Source: Streptomyces sp. SID13726 (lineage in GTDB: Bacteria; Actinomycetota; Actinomycetes; Streptomycetales; Streptomycetaceae). From it: a stretch of 64,000 nucleotides of DNA. The DNA is taken from positions 124,001-188,000 of the forward strand of contig NZ_JAAGLY010000010.1 in NCBI RefSeq assembly GCF_010548375.1, read 5' to 3'. A program made the position numbers and the translations under genes. The stretch's first letter is position 1; each line of letters opens with the position of its first letter. Shown piece by piece: positions 33,761 through 42,964 of this stretch. The notes under the pieces were generated by a model. The model saw only the letters and a program-made list of their open reading frames with translations. It searched no databases and was not told the origin of the DNA.

Positions 33761-34721
33761 AGAACCCGTACACCGTCTCCGAGCGGTAGACCTCGCCCGG
33801 CCGCAGCACGGTGCCGGGGAACTCCGGGCGGTTCGGGGAGTCCGGGAAGTGCTGGGTCTCCAGCGCGATGCCGTCGCCGGGCGCGAAGGGCTCGGTCAGA
33901 TGGTCCGCGGTGTACAGCTGGAGCCCCGGCTCGGTGGTCGCCACCGTGAGCACCCGCCCGGACGCGGGGTCGTACAGCTCGGCGACCTCCAGGGCCTGCT
34001 GGGTGACCCCCTTGTCGAGCACGAAGTTGTGGTCGTAGCCCGCCCCGGCCTTCCGTGCCTCGCGGAAGTCGAAGCGCGTGTCCGCGACCTCCTCGACACC
34101 CGTCGGGATCAGGTCCGCGTCGACCGGCGTGAACCGCGAGGCGTCGATCCGCAGTTCGTGCCCGCCCGCGTTCCCGGACCCGGCCAGGTTGAAGTAGCTG
34201 TGGTTGGTCAGGTTCACCGGGGTCGGCGCGTCGGTGACCGCCTCGTACGCGATCCGCAGCGCCCCCGACTCGTCCAGCGAGTACGTCCCCGAGACCTCCA
34301 GCCGCCCCGGGAAACCCTCCTCGCCGTGCTCGCTGACCCGGCTCAGCCGCACCCCGAACTCCCCGGCGGGCGCCATGTCCCAGACCCGCTTGTCGAAGCC
34401 GTGCTCGCCGCCGTGCAGGGAGTTGGGCGCGTTGTTGGGCGCCAGCGCGTACGTCAGCCCGTCCAGCTCGAAGCGGGCGCCCGCGATCCGGTTCGCGTAC
34501 CGCCCGATGAAGGCGCCGAGATACGGACCGGAGTGCTCCAGGTACCCCTCCAGGTCGGCGAACCCCAGCACCACGTCGGCCGTACGCCCGTCCCGGTCCG
34601 GGACCTCGACGGACTGCACGATCCCGCCGTACGACAGAATGCGCACCCGGACACCGGCGCGCTCCAGCGTCCAGCGGTGGACCTTCGTGCCGTCGGAGAG
34701 TGTGGCGAAGAGTTCGTTCAT
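33750..34721 (-). CDS. Aldose 1-epimerase (galactose mutarotase), second copy
   Basis: 323 residues of the GalM family: YLGAFIGRYANRIAGARF, NNAPNSLHGGEHGFDKRVWD with the LHGG histidine, TNHSYFNLAGSGNAGG with the second histidine, GYDHNFVLDKG, and PGLQLYTADHL before ETQHFPDSPNRPEFPGTVL. Shorter than the copy at 3753-4856 and clearly its paralogue. It converges with the GH3 glycosidase gene, so it likely equilibrates anomers of the released sugar. It starts with ATG nine bp after the SGNH gene stop, so it may be in one transcript with that gene. Confidence 0.88.
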   Translation of the reverse strand: MNELFATLSDGTKVHRWTLERAGVRVRILSYGGIVQSVEVPDRDGRTADVVLGFADLEGYLEHSGPYLGAFIGRYANRIAGARFELDGLTYALAPNNAPNSLHGGEHGFDKRVWDMAPAGEFGVRLSRVSEHGEEGFPGRLEVSGTYSLDESGALRIAYEAVTDAPTPVNLTNHSYFNLAGSGNAGGHELRIDASRFTPVDADLIPTGVEEVADTRFDFREARKAGAGYDHNFVLDKGVTQQALEVAELYDPASGRVLTVATTEPGLQLYTADHLTEPFAPGDGIALETQHFPDSPNRPEFPGTVLRPGEVYRSETVYGFSSR

Positions 34722-34731
34722 GTGCGGAACT

Positions 34732-35616
34732 TTAGGTCACGGACGTGATCCGGCGATACGCGATCTCGGCCAGCCGCGCCTGTCCGTCCACACTCGGATG
34801 GAACCAGTCCCAGTGGCTGAGCTGGTCGGTGCCGAACCGGTAGTCGTACACCGCGCCGCCGTCGTACCGGCACCGCTCGTCCTTCGCGCACACCGCCTTC
34901 AGTACGGAGTTGTAGGCCTCCACCCGGTCCTGCACGGTGTCCCGGCGCGCGGTCGCCGCCGCGTCCAGGGAGTCCGCGTCGGCGAGCATCGACGGACACA
35001 GGCCCAGCTTCCACACCTGCTTGCCCACCGGGTTGGTGCGCCCCTCGGACCACAGCCGCTTGAGGTTCGGCACGCTCGCCACGTACACCTGCGCCTTGGG
35101 CGCCTTCTCGCGCAGCACGCTCAGCGCGTCCTCGAAGCCGGCCCGGAAGTCGGCCACCGAGGTCATCGCCGCCGTGGAGTCCCGGCAGGCGTCGTTGGCG
35201 CCCGCCATCACCGTGACCAGACCCGGCGCGCGTGAGGCCGCCTGTGCCATCTGCGTGGACAGGTCGGCCATCCGCGACCCGGACACCGCGTAGTTCCAGC
35301 TCCGCTCGGCCGCCTTCGCGCGCCCCAGCAGCCGTACGGCGAGCGAGTCGACCTTGGTACTGGCGCCGGTCGCCCAGGACACCTCGGGGCAGTCGGTGAG
35401 CACCGAGCAGGCGTCGAAGCCGCGGGTGATGGAGTCGCCCACCGCGGCCACCGAACCCGGGCTGCTGTCCCACGCGGGCGTCGGCCTGGCCGAGGGACTG
35501 GGCTTCTGGGTGGGGCCCGCCGAGTCGCCCCCCACCGCGTCGCAGCCGGCGACGCCCAGGAGAGCCGCGGTCAGGACGGCGACGCCGGCCCGCGAGCGGT
35601 GGCCCTGCTTCCGCAT
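34732..35616 (-). CDS. SGNH/GDSL-type esterase lipoprotein
   Basis: 294 residues. Signal peptide with lipobox GVAGC (Cys about residue 25) and a Pro/Ser linker place it outside the membrane. GDSL block I is VGDSITRGFDAC with the nucleophilic Ser, block III MAGANDAC with the Asn, and block V WDWFHPSVDGQARLAE with the Asp-His pair, so the catalytic set is complete. Six or more cysteines suggest disulfides. The ATG is preceded by GAGGGGAT. Acts on an extracellular lipid or acetylated carbohydrate ester; the substrate is not readable. Confidence 0.86.
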   Translation of the reverse strand: MRKQGHRSRAGVAVLTAALLGVAGCDAVGGDSAGPTQKPSPSARPTPAWDSSPGSVAAVGDSITRGFDACSVLTDCPEVSWATGASTKVDSLAVRLLGRAKAAERSWNYAVSGSRMADLSTQMAQAASRAPGLVTVMAGANDACRDSTAAMTSVADFRAGFEDALSVLREKAPKAQVYVASVPNLKRLWSEGRTNPVGKQVWKLGLCPSMLADADSLDAAATARRDTVQDRVEAYNSVLKAVCAKDERCRYDGGAVYDYRFGTDQLSHWDWFHPSVDGQARLAEIAYRRITSVT

Positions 35617-35866
35617 CCGTGGTGATCCCCTCGTGAAATGGTCGTCCTCCTATGACAACGCACGGGAGTTCCCGACGGCCCCGAGGGAACGATCGGGACC
35701 CGTACTAGCGTCCTGCCGGGTGAATGGCGGGCGTTTCGGGGCATCGGGACCGACGGTACGTCACACTCCTTGCGCCGCCGCACGGTAGCCTCGCCATCAA
35801 CGTGGCTGCCTGCCATCGCCGCCATGCCAGCCAGCAAGACTTGTCCCGCTCTGCCCGGAGGTCCCG

Positions 35867-36361
35867 GTGACGACACGTGGAGTTCTGTACGTGCACTCCG
35901 CGCCGCGCGCGCTGTGCCCGCACGTCGAGTGGGCCGTCGCCGGGGTGCTCGGCACGCGCGTCAACCTCGACTGGATCCGGCAGCCGGCCGCGCCCGGCAC
36001 CTGGCGCTCCGAGTTCTCCTGGAAGGGCGAGGTCGGCACCGCGTCCAAGCTCGCCTCCGCCCTCAGAGGCTGGCACCTGCTCCGCTTCGAGGTCACGGCC
36101 GAGCCCTGCGCCACCGCCGAGGGCGAGCGCTACAGCTGCACCCCCGACCTCGGCATCTTCCACGCGGTGACGGGCATCCACGGCGACATCCTGATCCCGG
36201 AGGACCGCCTGCGCGCCGCGCTCACGCGCTCACAGCAGGGCGAGACCGACCTGGAGTCGGAACTGTCCAAGCTGCTGGGCAAGCCCTGGGACGACGAACT
36301 GGAACCGTTCAGGTACGCGGGCGAGGGCGCTCCGGTCCGCTGGCTGCACCAGGTCGTCTGA
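35867..36361 (+). CDS. DUF3145 conserved actinobacterial protein
   Basis: 164 residues. The GTG start follows GGAGGT. The sequence RGVLYVHSAPRALCPHVEWAV, then WRSEFSWKGEVGTASKLASALRGWHLLRFEVTAEP, and the C-terminal APVRWLHQVV match the conserved DUF3145 family found next to fab genes in Streptomyces. Cytoplasmic, no known fold assignment or function. Convergent to fabF and separated from it by a bidirectional terminator. The 250 bp upstream, to the SGNH gene start, hold no other gene. Confidence 0.82.
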   Translation: MTTRGVLYVHSAPRALCPHVEWAVAGVLGTRVNLDWIRQPAAPGTWRSEFSWKGEVGTASKLASALRGWHLLRFEVTAEPCATAEGERYSCTPDLGIFHAVTGIHGDILIPEDRLRAALTRSQQGETDLESELSKLLGKPWDDELEPFRYAGEGAPVRWLHQVV

Positions 36362-36393
36362 GTCTCCCGGTCGTCCGAGTCTCCCGGGCATCC

Positions 36394-36425
36394 GAAGGGC
36401 CCCCACCGACCGGTGGGGGCCCTTC
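36394..36425. terminator. Bidirectional terminator between DUF3145 and fabF
   Basis: GAAGGGCCCCCACCG (36394-36408) and its exact reverse complement (36411-36425) form a perfect 15-bp stem with two unpaired bases. It lies between convergent stop codons and ends both transcripts. Confidence 0.88.
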
Positions 36426-36444
36426 AGTTGCGTACGGACGATCC

Positions 36445-37716
36445 TCAGACCGTGCGGAACGCCAGCACCACGTTGTGCCCACCGAAGCCGAACGAGTCGT
36501 TCAGCGCGGCGATACGGCCCTCCACGGGCAGCTTGCGGGCCTCGCCGCGGACCACGTCCGCGGCGGCCTCGGCCTCGGGGTCGAGGTTCTCGACGTTGAT
36601 GGTCGGCGGAGCCACCCGGTGGTAGAGCGCGAGCACGGTCGCGACCGTCTCCACGCCACCGGCACCACCCAGCAGATGGCCCGTCATGGACTTGGTGGCC
36701 GAGACCGCCATGTGGTCGGCGTCGTCCCCGAACACCTTGCGCAGGGCCTTCAGCTCGGCGATGTCACCGGCGGGCGTCGACGTCGCGTGCGCGTTGACGT
36801 GCACGATCTCCGCCGGGTCCAGGTCGGTGCGGTCCAGCAGGTGCTGCAGAGCGGCGGAGATGCCCCGCCCCTCCGGCTCCGGCTGCACGATGTCGTGGCT
36901 GTCGGCGGAGATGCCCTGACCGACGGCCTCGGCGTACACGCGGGCCCCGCGCGCCGCCGCGTGCTCCGCGGACTCCAGGACGATCACACCGGCGCCCTCG
37001 CCCATGACGAAGCCGTCACGGCCGACGTCGTAGGGGCGCGAGGCGCCCTCGGGGTTCTCGTTGTTCTTGGACATCGCCATCATGTTGCCGAACGCGGCGA
37101 TGGGCAGCGGGTGGATCGCCGCCTCCGTGCCACCGGCGACGACGACGTCGGCCCGGCCGGTACGGATCATCTCGATGGCGTAGCCGATGGCCTCGGCGCC
37201 CGACGCGCAGGCGGAGACCGGGGTGTGCACACCCGCGCGGGCGCCGACGAGCAGACCCACGTTGGCGGACGGGCTGTTGGGCATCAGCATCGGCACGGTG
37301 TGCGGGGAGACCCGGCGAACGCCCTTCTCCTTCAGCACGTCGTACTGGTCGAGCAGCGTCGTCACACCGCCGATGCCGGAGGCGATGACGGCGCCGAGGC
37401 GGTCGGGGTCGACCTTCTCGTCGTCACCGGCCTTCGCCTCGAAACCGGCGTCGGCCCACGCCTCCTTGGCCGCGATCAGCGCGAACTGCGCCGAGCGGTC
37501 CAGACGGCGGGCCTGCGGCCGGGGAATGACCTCGGAAGGTTCCACGGCGATCTGTGCGGCGATGCGGACCGCCTGATCGGCGGCCCACTCCTGCTCCAGG
37601 GGCTTGACGCCGGACTTGCCGGCGACGAGACCCTCCCAGGTAGAGGCTGCGTCGCCACCCAGCGGTGTGGTTGCGCCGATACCGGTGACGACCACGGTGC
37701 GATTGGTCGGGCTCAC
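36445..37716 (-). CDS. fabF: 3-oxoacyl-ACP synthase II (KASII)
   Basis: 423 residues. The Cys-His-His triad of condensing enzymes is present: PVSACASGAEA (Cys170), HVNAHATSTP (His310) and TKSMTGHLLGG (His347). The GTG at 37716 follows GGAGAAAG. Elongates acyl-ACP with malonyl-ACP in type II fatty-acid synthesis. It is the last gene of fabD-fabH-acpP-fabF, whose order is conserved in Streptomyces. The Cys active site distinguishes it from a chain-length-factor subunit. Confidence 0.97.
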   Translation of the reverse strand: MSPTNRTVVVTGIGATTPLGGDAASTWEGLVAGKSGVKPLEQEWAADQAVRIAAQIAVEPSEVIPRPQARRLDRSAQFALIAAKEAWADAGFEAKAGDDEKVDPDRLGAVIASGIGGVTTLLDQYDVLKEKGVRRVSPHTVPMLMPNSPSANVGLLVGARAGVHTPVSACASGAEAIGYAIEMIRTGRADVVVAGGTEAAIHPLPIAAFGNMMAMSKNNENPEGASRPYDVGRDGFVMGEGAGVIVLESAEHAAARGARVYAEAVGQGISADSHDIVQPEPEGRGISAALQHLLDRTDLDPAEIVHVNAHATSTPAGDIAELKALRKVFGDDADHMAVSATKSMTGHLLGGAGGVETVATVLALYHRVAPPTINVENLDPEAEAAADVVRGEARKLPVEGRIAALNDSFGFGGHNVVLAFRTV

Positions 37717-37801
37717 GGGAAATCTTTCTCCAACGGTACGAGGATTAAGCGGCGCCACCGCCGGGTGGCGGGGCCGGTCAGCGTCCGGCCCAAGCAGTGG
37801 C

Positions 37802-38050
37802 TCAGGCCTGGTGCTTGAGGATGTAGTCGGTCGCGTCGCCGACCGTCTTGAGGTTCTTGACGTCGTCGTCCGGGATCTTGACGTCGAAGCGCTCTTCGGC
37901 GGCGACGACGACCTCGACCATGGACAGCGAGTCGACGTCCAGGTCGTCGGTGAAGGACTTGTCCAGCTGGACGTCCTCAACCGGGATGCCGGCGATCTCG
38001 TTCACGATGTCGGCGAGACCGGCGACGATCTCTTCCTGAGTGGCGGCCAT
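37802..38050 (-). CDS. acpP: Acyl carrier protein of fatty-acid synthesis
   Basis: 82 residues, acidic, helical. The 4-phosphopantetheine attachment site is DVDSLSM with Ser41, preceded by QLDKSFTDDLD. The ATG at 38050 follows GGAGCG. Lies between fabH and fabF, hence the primary-metabolism ACP and not a polyketide ACP. It carries growing acyl chains for FabD, FabH and FabF. Confidence 0.96.
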   Translation of the reverse strand: MAATQEEIVAGLADIVNEIAGIPVEDVQLDKSFTDDLDVDSLSMVEVVVAAEERFDVKIPDDDVKNLKTVGDATDYILKHQA

Positions 38051-38128
38051 GTTGGCGCTCCTTCGTTTTCTTATCCAGAGGGTTGGCAGTGCTTCCCGCA
38101 CCGGACCGGGTGATCCGGCACGGAGTGC

Positions 38129-39160
38129 CTAGGGGAGGGTAACGACAGTGGCGGCGTAGACGAGACCCGCCCCGAATCCGATGACGAGCGCGGTGTCGCC
38201 GCTCTTCGCCTCGCCGGTCGCCAGGAGCCGCTCCATCGCGAGCGGGATCGAGGCGGCCGAGGTGTTGCCGGTGGTGCGTACGTCACGCGCGACCGTGACA
38301 TGCTCCGGCAGCTTCAGTGTCTTCACCATCGAGTCGATGATCCGCTCGTTGGCCTGGTGGGGAATGAAGACGTCCAGGTCGTCCGGGCTGATCCCGGCCG
38401 CGTCCAGCGCCTGCTGGGCGACCTTCGCCATCTCGAACACGGCCCAGCGGAACACCGCCTGGCCCTCCTGCGTGATCGCGGGGAACTTGACGTTGCCCTC
38501 GCTGTCCAGCGGGAGCTTGGAGACGTCGCCGAGCCGGAACTCGTTCCACGCCACCGTCTGCTTGATGGTCTCGGACTTGTCGCCCTCGGAGCCCCAGACG
38601 GTGGGGCCGATGTGCGGCTCCTGCGAGGGACCCACGATCACCGCGCCCGCGCCGTCCCCGAACAGGAAGGCGGTGGCCCGGTCCTCCAGGTCGGTCAGGT
38701 CGGAGAGCCGCTCCACGCCGATGACGAGGACGTACTCTGCCGAGCCCTCGACGATCATGCCCTTGGCGAGGGTGAGCCCGTAGCCGAAGCCCGCGCAGCC
38801 CGCCGAGATGTCGAAGGCGGCGGCCTTGTTCGTGCCCAGCTTGTCGGCGATCTCGGTCGCGACGGCCGGGGTCTGCTTGAAGTGCGAGACCGTCGAGACG
38901 ATCACGCCGCCGATCTGCTCGGCGGAGATCCCGGCGTCGGCGATCGCCTTGCCGGACGCCTCGATCGACATGGCGGCGACGGTCTCCTCGTCGTTCGCCC
39001 AGTGCCGGGTCTGGATGCCGGAGCGCGAGCGGATCCACTCGTCGGACGAGTCGATCGTCTCGAGGATCACCTCGTTGGGCACGACCCGGGTCGGACGGTA
39101 GCCGCCGACGCCGAGGATGCGCGCGTACGCGGCGCCCTTGCTGGGCTTGATCTTCGACAT
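38129..39160 (-). CDS. fabH: 3-oxoacyl-ACP synthase III (KASIII)
   Basis: 343 residues. Cys-His-Asn triad: DISAGCAGFGYG (Cys122), VFIPHQANERI (His268) and TTGNTSAAS (Asn299). The ATG at 39160 has GAAGGAG about 10 nt upstream; an in-frame codon eight residues earlier is less likely. Condenses an acyl-CoA primer with malonyl-ACP. Streptomyces FabH accepts branched primers (isobutyryl-, isovaleryl-CoA), which sets the branched-chain lipids of these organisms. Confidence 0.97.
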   Translation of the reverse strand: MSKIKPSKGAAYARILGVGGYRPTRVVPNEVILETIDSSDEWIRSRSGIQTRHWANDEETVAAMSIEASGKAIADAGISAEQIGGVIVSTVSHFKQTPAVATEIADKLGTNKAAAFDISAGCAGFGYGLTLAKGMIVEGSAEYVLVIGVERLSDLTDLEDRATAFLFGDGAGAVIVGPSQEPHIGPTVWGSEGDKSETIKQTVAWNEFRLGDVSKLPLDSEGNVKFPAITQEGQAVFRWAVFEMAKVAQQALDAAGISPDDLDVFIPHQANERIIDSMVKTLKLPEHVTVARDVRTTGNTSAASIPLAMERLLATGEAKSGDTALVIGFGAGLVYAATVVTLP

Positions 39161-39176
39161 GCTCTCGTGCTCCTTC

Positions 39177-40097
39177 TCAGGCACCGTGCTCGGCGATGAG
39201 CTCGCGAGCAGCGTCGAGGTCGTCGGGGGTCTTCAGGGCCAGCGTCGGTACGCCCTTCATCGCGCGCTTGGCGAGACCGGTGAGCGTGCCGCCGGGGCAC
39301 ACCTCGATCAGCGCGGTCGCGCCGAGGGCGGTGAACGTCTCCATGCACAGGTCCCAGCGCACGGGGTTCGCGACCTGGCCGACCAGCCGCTCCAGCACCT
39401 CGGCACCGGTCGCGACGGTCTGCCCGTCCTTGTTCGAGACGTACGGGACCGTCGGGTCGCCCGGCGTCAGACCGGCGGCGGCCTTGGCGAGCACGTCGAC
39501 CGCGGGGGCCATGTGATGCGTGTGGAAGGCGCCGGCGACCTTGAGCGGGACGACCTTGCGGACGCCCTCGGGCTTGTCGTCGTTCAGCACGGCGAGCTGC
39601 TCCAGCGTGCCCGCGGCGACGATCTGCCCCGCGCCGTTGACGTTCGCCGGGGTCAGCCCCAGCTTCTCCAGATGCGCGACGGAGACCTCGGGGTCGCCGC
39701 CGAGCAGCGCCGACATCCCGGTCTCGGTGATCGCGGCGGCGTCGGCCATGGCCAGACCCCGCTTGCGTACGAGGGTGAGGGCGGCGGTGTCGTCCAGGAC
39801 ACCCGCGAACGCGGCGGCGGTGATCTCGCCGACGGAGTGCCCCGCGACCGCACCAGGAGTGACGGCACCGAGTGCCGAGGCGGACAGGAGCCCGGCCGCG
39901 ACCAGCAGCGGCTGGGCCACGGCGGTGTCGCGGATGGCGTCCGCGTCGGCCTGTGTGCCGTAGTGGGCGAGGTCCAGCCCGATGGCGTCGGACCACGCGG
40001 CGACGCGGTCCGCGGCACCGGGGAGTTCGAGCCAAGGGGTCAGGAAGCCGGGCGTCTGGGCGCCCTGGCCGGGAGCGACGAGTACGAGCACTCTCAC
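39177..40097 (-). CDS. fabD: Malonyl-CoA:ACP transacylase
   Basis: 306 residues. The motif APGQGAQTPG lies at the N-terminus and the nucleophile Ser88 in VAGHSVGEITAA; the catalytic His lies in GAFHTHHMAP. A GTG at 40097 is the likely start, with only a weak GAGAGAG upstream. Supplies malonyl-ACP for FabH and FabF. First gene of the fab cluster, 83 bp after fasR; a promoter activated by FasR is expected in this gap. Confidence 0.96.
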   Translation of the reverse strand: MRVLVLVAPGQGAQTPGFLTPWLELPGAADRVAAWSDAIGLDLAHYGTQADADAIRDTAVAQPLLVAAGLLSASALGAVTPGAVAGHSVGEITAAAFAGVLDDTAALTLVRKRGLAMADAAAITETGMSALLGGDPEVSVAHLEKLGLTPANVNGAGQIVAAGTLEQLAVLNDDKPEGVRKVVPLKVAGAFHTHHMAPAVDVLAKAAAGLTPGDPTVPYVSNKDGQTVATGAEVLERLVGQVANPVRWDLCMETFTALGATALIEVCPGGTLTGLAKRAMKGVPTLALKTPDDLDAARELIAEHGA

Positions 40098-40180
40098 ACT
40101 CTCTCTTGAGGGCGGCCCTGGCCGCCCGTGGGGACAGGGACGAAGAACATGAGGGGGTTTTGTGGGCCCCCGACAAAAGC

Positions 40181-41386
40181 CTAGGGCTGGAGATCTCCGT
40201 CGGCCAGACGCCCCAGGATGAGCGCGATCCGCAAGGTGAACGCCGAACGTACATCGGAGGGCGACCAGCCGGTGACGTCAGTCACACGTCGAAGCCGGTA
40301 GCGCACGGTGTTCGGATGCACGAAGAGCATCCGGGCCGCGCCTTCCAGACTGGACGCCTGTTCGAGGTAGACGGAGAGTGTCTCCAGGAGCGCGGAGCCG
40401 GCCTCCTCCAGCGGTCTGTAGATCTCCTCCACCAACTGCTCGCGCGCGCTGGGATCCCCGGCGATCGCGCGTTCCGGAAGCAGGTCGTCCGCCAGGACCG
40501 GGCGCGGGGCGTCCTGCCAGGCCGAACACGCCTTGAGCCCCGCGGCGGCGGCCTGCGCGGACCGGGTCGCGGCCAGCAGATCGGGTACGACGGGACCGGC
40601 GACCACGGGTCCGGCCGCATACGGCCCGATCAGCGACTTGGCCACGGCGAGCGGGTTGTCGCTGCCGCCCGCGATGACGACCAGCCGGGTCCCGAGCACT
40701 CCGGTCAGGACCTGGAGCTTGGCGTGCCGGGCGGCCCGGCGGATGGCCTCGACGGTGAGCTCGGAGTCCCCGTCGGGGGCGGTGCCCAGCACCACGCACA
40801 CATGCTCGGGCGCGTTCCAGCCCAGCGCCGCGGCCCGGCTCACGGCACCCTCGTCGGCCTCCCCGCTGAGCACGGCGTTCACGACGAGGGACTCCAGGCG
40901 GGCGTCCCAGGCACCGCGTGCCTCGGCGGCCTGGGCGTACACCTGCGCGGTGGCGAAGGCGATCTCACGGGCGTAGACGAGCAGCGCCTCCCGCAGCACG
41001 GACTCGTCACCGGGGGCGGCGACCTCGTCGATCGCGGACTCCATGACCTCGATGGTGGTGCGCACCATCTCCACGGTCTGCCGCAGCGTGATGGCCCGGG
41101 TCAGCTCGCGCGGAGCCGTCCCGAACACGTCGGTGGAGATCGCCTGCGGGGCGTCGGGATGCCGGAACCACTCCGTGAAGGCCGCGATGCCGGCCTGTGC
41201 GACCAGCCCGATCCAGGAACGGTTCTCCGGGGGCATGGCCCGGTACCACGGCAGCGTCTCGTCCATCCGCGCGATGGCCTGCTGCGCGAGAGACCCGGAC
41301 GACTTCTCCAGCCGCTTCAGGGTCGCGGAGTGGGGATGGGCACCGGGTGCGGTGGGATCGGACTTGCGGAGTTCGGGTTCGGGCAC
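40181..41386 (-). CDS. fasR: PucR-type activator of the fab cluster
   Basis: 401 residues. The C-terminal PucR helix-turn-helix reads LEGAARMLFVHPNTVRYRLRRVTDVTGW, followed by AFTLRIALILGRL. The middle part resembles the GGDEF-like PucR sensor region (VCVVLGTAPDGDSELTVEAIRRAAR). Position immediately upstream of fabDHPF matches FasR of S. coelicolor, which activates that operon. The GTG at 41386 has a poor ribosome site, so the start could be leaderless or a little downstream. The identification rests on conserved gene order and domain type. Confidence 0.88.
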   Translation of the reverse strand: MPEPELRKSDPTAPGAHPHSATLKRLEKSSGSLAQQAIARMDETLPWYRAMPPENRSWIGLVAQAGIAAFTEWFRHPDAPQAISTDVFGTAPRELTRAITLRQTVEMVRTTIEVMESAIDEVAAPGDESVLREALLVYAREIAFATAQVYAQAAEARGAWDARLESLVVNAVLSGEADEGAVSRAAALGWNAPEHVCVVLGTAPDGDSELTVEAIRRAARHAKLQVLTGVLGTRLVVIAGGSDNPLAVAKSLIGPYAAGPVVAGPVVPDLLAATRSAQAAAAGLKACSAWQDAPRPVLADDLLPERAIAGDPSAREQLVEEIYRPLEEAGSALLETLSVYLEQASSLEGAARMLFVHPNTVRYRLRRVTDVTGWSPSDVRSAFTLRIALILGRLADGDLQP

Positions 41387-41479
41387 GGGGACAAGACTGC
41401 CTTATCCGGACGTCAGTGCGCGCCGCCGGGTACCGACTGCACCGCCACCCGCGGCCCGTCCCGGGACTACGGTGGTCCC

Positions 41480-42133
41480 GTGACGGACGTACGGCGCGCG
41501 GCGGAGCGCTATCCAGGCGGGGACCCCGGGGCGGGCATCGAGTCGTGGCACGCCTTCTCGTTCGGGCCGCACTACGACCCCGACAACCTCCGGTTCGGCG
41601 CGCTGATCGCCTGCAACGAGGAGCGGCTGCTGCCCGGCGCCGGGTTCGACGAACATCCGCACAGCCACACCGAGATCGTGACGTGGGTGGTCGAGGGGGA
41701 GCTGACGCACCGGGACTCCACGGGCCGCGCGACGGTCGTACGGGCCGGTGACGTCCAGCGGCTCAGCGCCGCCGCGGGCGTCCGGCACGTCGAACGCAAC
41801 GACGCCGGCACCCCCCTGACCTTCGTGCAGACCTGGCTCGCCCCCCTGGAGCCCGGCGGCGAGCCGTCGTACGAGATCGTCCGCGGCATCGCCGACTCGA
41901 CGCCGTACGCGATCCCGGAGGCGGGCGCGATGCTCCACGTGCGCCGCCTGACCGCGGGGGAGCGGACCGCGATCCCGGACGCGCGGTGTCTGTACGTCCA
42001 TGTGGTGCGCGGCGAAGTGCGGCTGGACGGCGAGGAGTTGGGGCCCGGTGACGCGGCCCGGATCACCGGCGCCAAGGAACTGGACGCGGTGACGGCGACC
42101 GGGGCCGAGCTGCTGGTGTGGGAGATGTCCTAG
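41480..42133 (+). CDS. Pirin-family cupin protein
   Basis: 217 residues. The pirin N-terminal metal-binding motif is present: FDEHPHSHTEIVTWVVEGELTHRDS, with three histidines and a glutamate expected to bind Fe(II), followed by DVQRLSAAAGVRHVERN. The C-terminal cupin is present (CLYVHVVRGEVRLDGEEL). The GTG at 41480 is only a few bases from a possible promoter and no Shine-Dalgarno is visible, so it may be leaderless. Its stop codon shares the bases CTAG with the stop of the convergent hydrolase gene. Pirins act as redox sensors or quercetinases; the role here is open. Confidence 0.85.
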   Translation: MTDVRRAAERYPGGDPGAGIESWHAFSFGPHYDPDNLRFGALIACNEERLLPGAGFDEHPHSHTEIVTWVVEGELTHRDSTGRATVVRAGDVQRLSAAAGVRHVERNDAGTPLTFVQTWLAPLEPGGEPSYEIVRGIADSTPYAIPEAGAMLHVRRLTAGERTAIPDARCLYVHVVRGEVRLDGEELGPGDAARITGAKELDAVTATGAELLVWEMS

Positions 42134-42945
42134 AGGCCGGCGAGTACGGCGTCGGTGAAGGCCGGCCACGCCTCGACCGCCCACGGGCCGAAGGCGCGGT
42201 CGGTCAGTGCCACGCAGGCCGCTCCCGCGTCCGGGTCGGTCCACAGGAACGTGCCGGACTGGCCGAAGTGGCCGAAGGTCCGGGGGGAGGACGAAGAGCC
42301 GGTCCAGTGGGGGGACTTGGAGTCGCGGATCTCGAAGCCGAGGCCCCAGTCGTTGGGGTTCTGGTGGCCGTAGCCGGGCAGGACGCCCTTGGTGCCCGGG
42401 TACTGGACCGTCATCGCCTCCGCGACCGTGCGCGGGTCCAGGAGGCGCGGGGCCTGCACCTCCGCCGCGAAGCGCAGCAGGTCCTCGACCGTGGAGACGC
42501 CGTCCTTCGCGGGGGAGCCCTCCAGGGACGTCGACGTCATGCCCAGCGGCTCCAGGACCGCCTGGCGCAGGTACTCCGGGAACGGGATGTCCGTGGCCTT
42601 CGCGACATGGTCGCCGAGCTGCTCTAAGCCCGCGTTCGAGTACAGCCGGCGCTCCCCGGGCGGTGCCGTCACCCGGTGCTCGTCGAAGGCCAGCCCCGAG
42701 GTGTGCGCGAGGAGGTGGCGGACCGTCGAGCCGGTCGGCCCGGCCGGTTCGTCGAGCTCGACCGCCCCCTCCTCGTACGCGACGAGGACGGCGTAGGCCG
42801 CGAGCGGCTTGGTGACCGAGGCCAGCGGGAAGCGGTGGGCCGTCGGGCCGTGGGTGCCGAGGACGGTGCCGTCGGCACGCACCACGCCCGCCGCGGCGGT
42901 GGGGACCGGCCAGTTCTCGATCAACACGAGGCTCTGCAAGGACAT
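42130..42945 (-). CDS. Serine hydrolase/beta-lactamase-like protein with TTA codon
   Basis: 271 residues, no signal peptide. The SxxK motif is SVTK in FPLASVTKPLAAYAVL. Then come VRHLLAHTSGLAF and YSNAGLEQLGDHVAK, whose YSN corresponds to the second Y-x-N motif, and FGHFGQSGTFLW stands at the third. Typical of cytoplasmic class-C-like esterases. An in-frame TTA codon (42625-42627) encodes the leucine of AGLEQL, right after the YSN motif, implying bldA-dependent expression. Overlaps the pirin gene tail-to-tail by 4 bp (CTAG). Confidence 0.83.
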   Translation of the reverse strand: MSLQSLVLIENWPVPTAAAGVVRADGTVLGTHGPTAHRFPLASVTKPLAAYAVLVAYEEGAVELDEPAGPTGSTVRHLLAHTSGLAFDEHRVTAPPGERRLYSNAGLEQLGDHVAKATDIPFPEYLRQAVLEPLGMTSTSLEGSPAKDGVSTVEDLLRFAAEVQAPRLLDPRTVAEAMTVQYPGTKGVLPGYGHQNPNDWGLGFEIRDSKSPHWTGSSSSPRTFGHFGQSGTFLWTDPDAGAACVALTDRAFGPWAVEAWPAFTDAVLAGL

Positions 42946-42964
42946 GGCGTCGAGCCTAAGGCGC

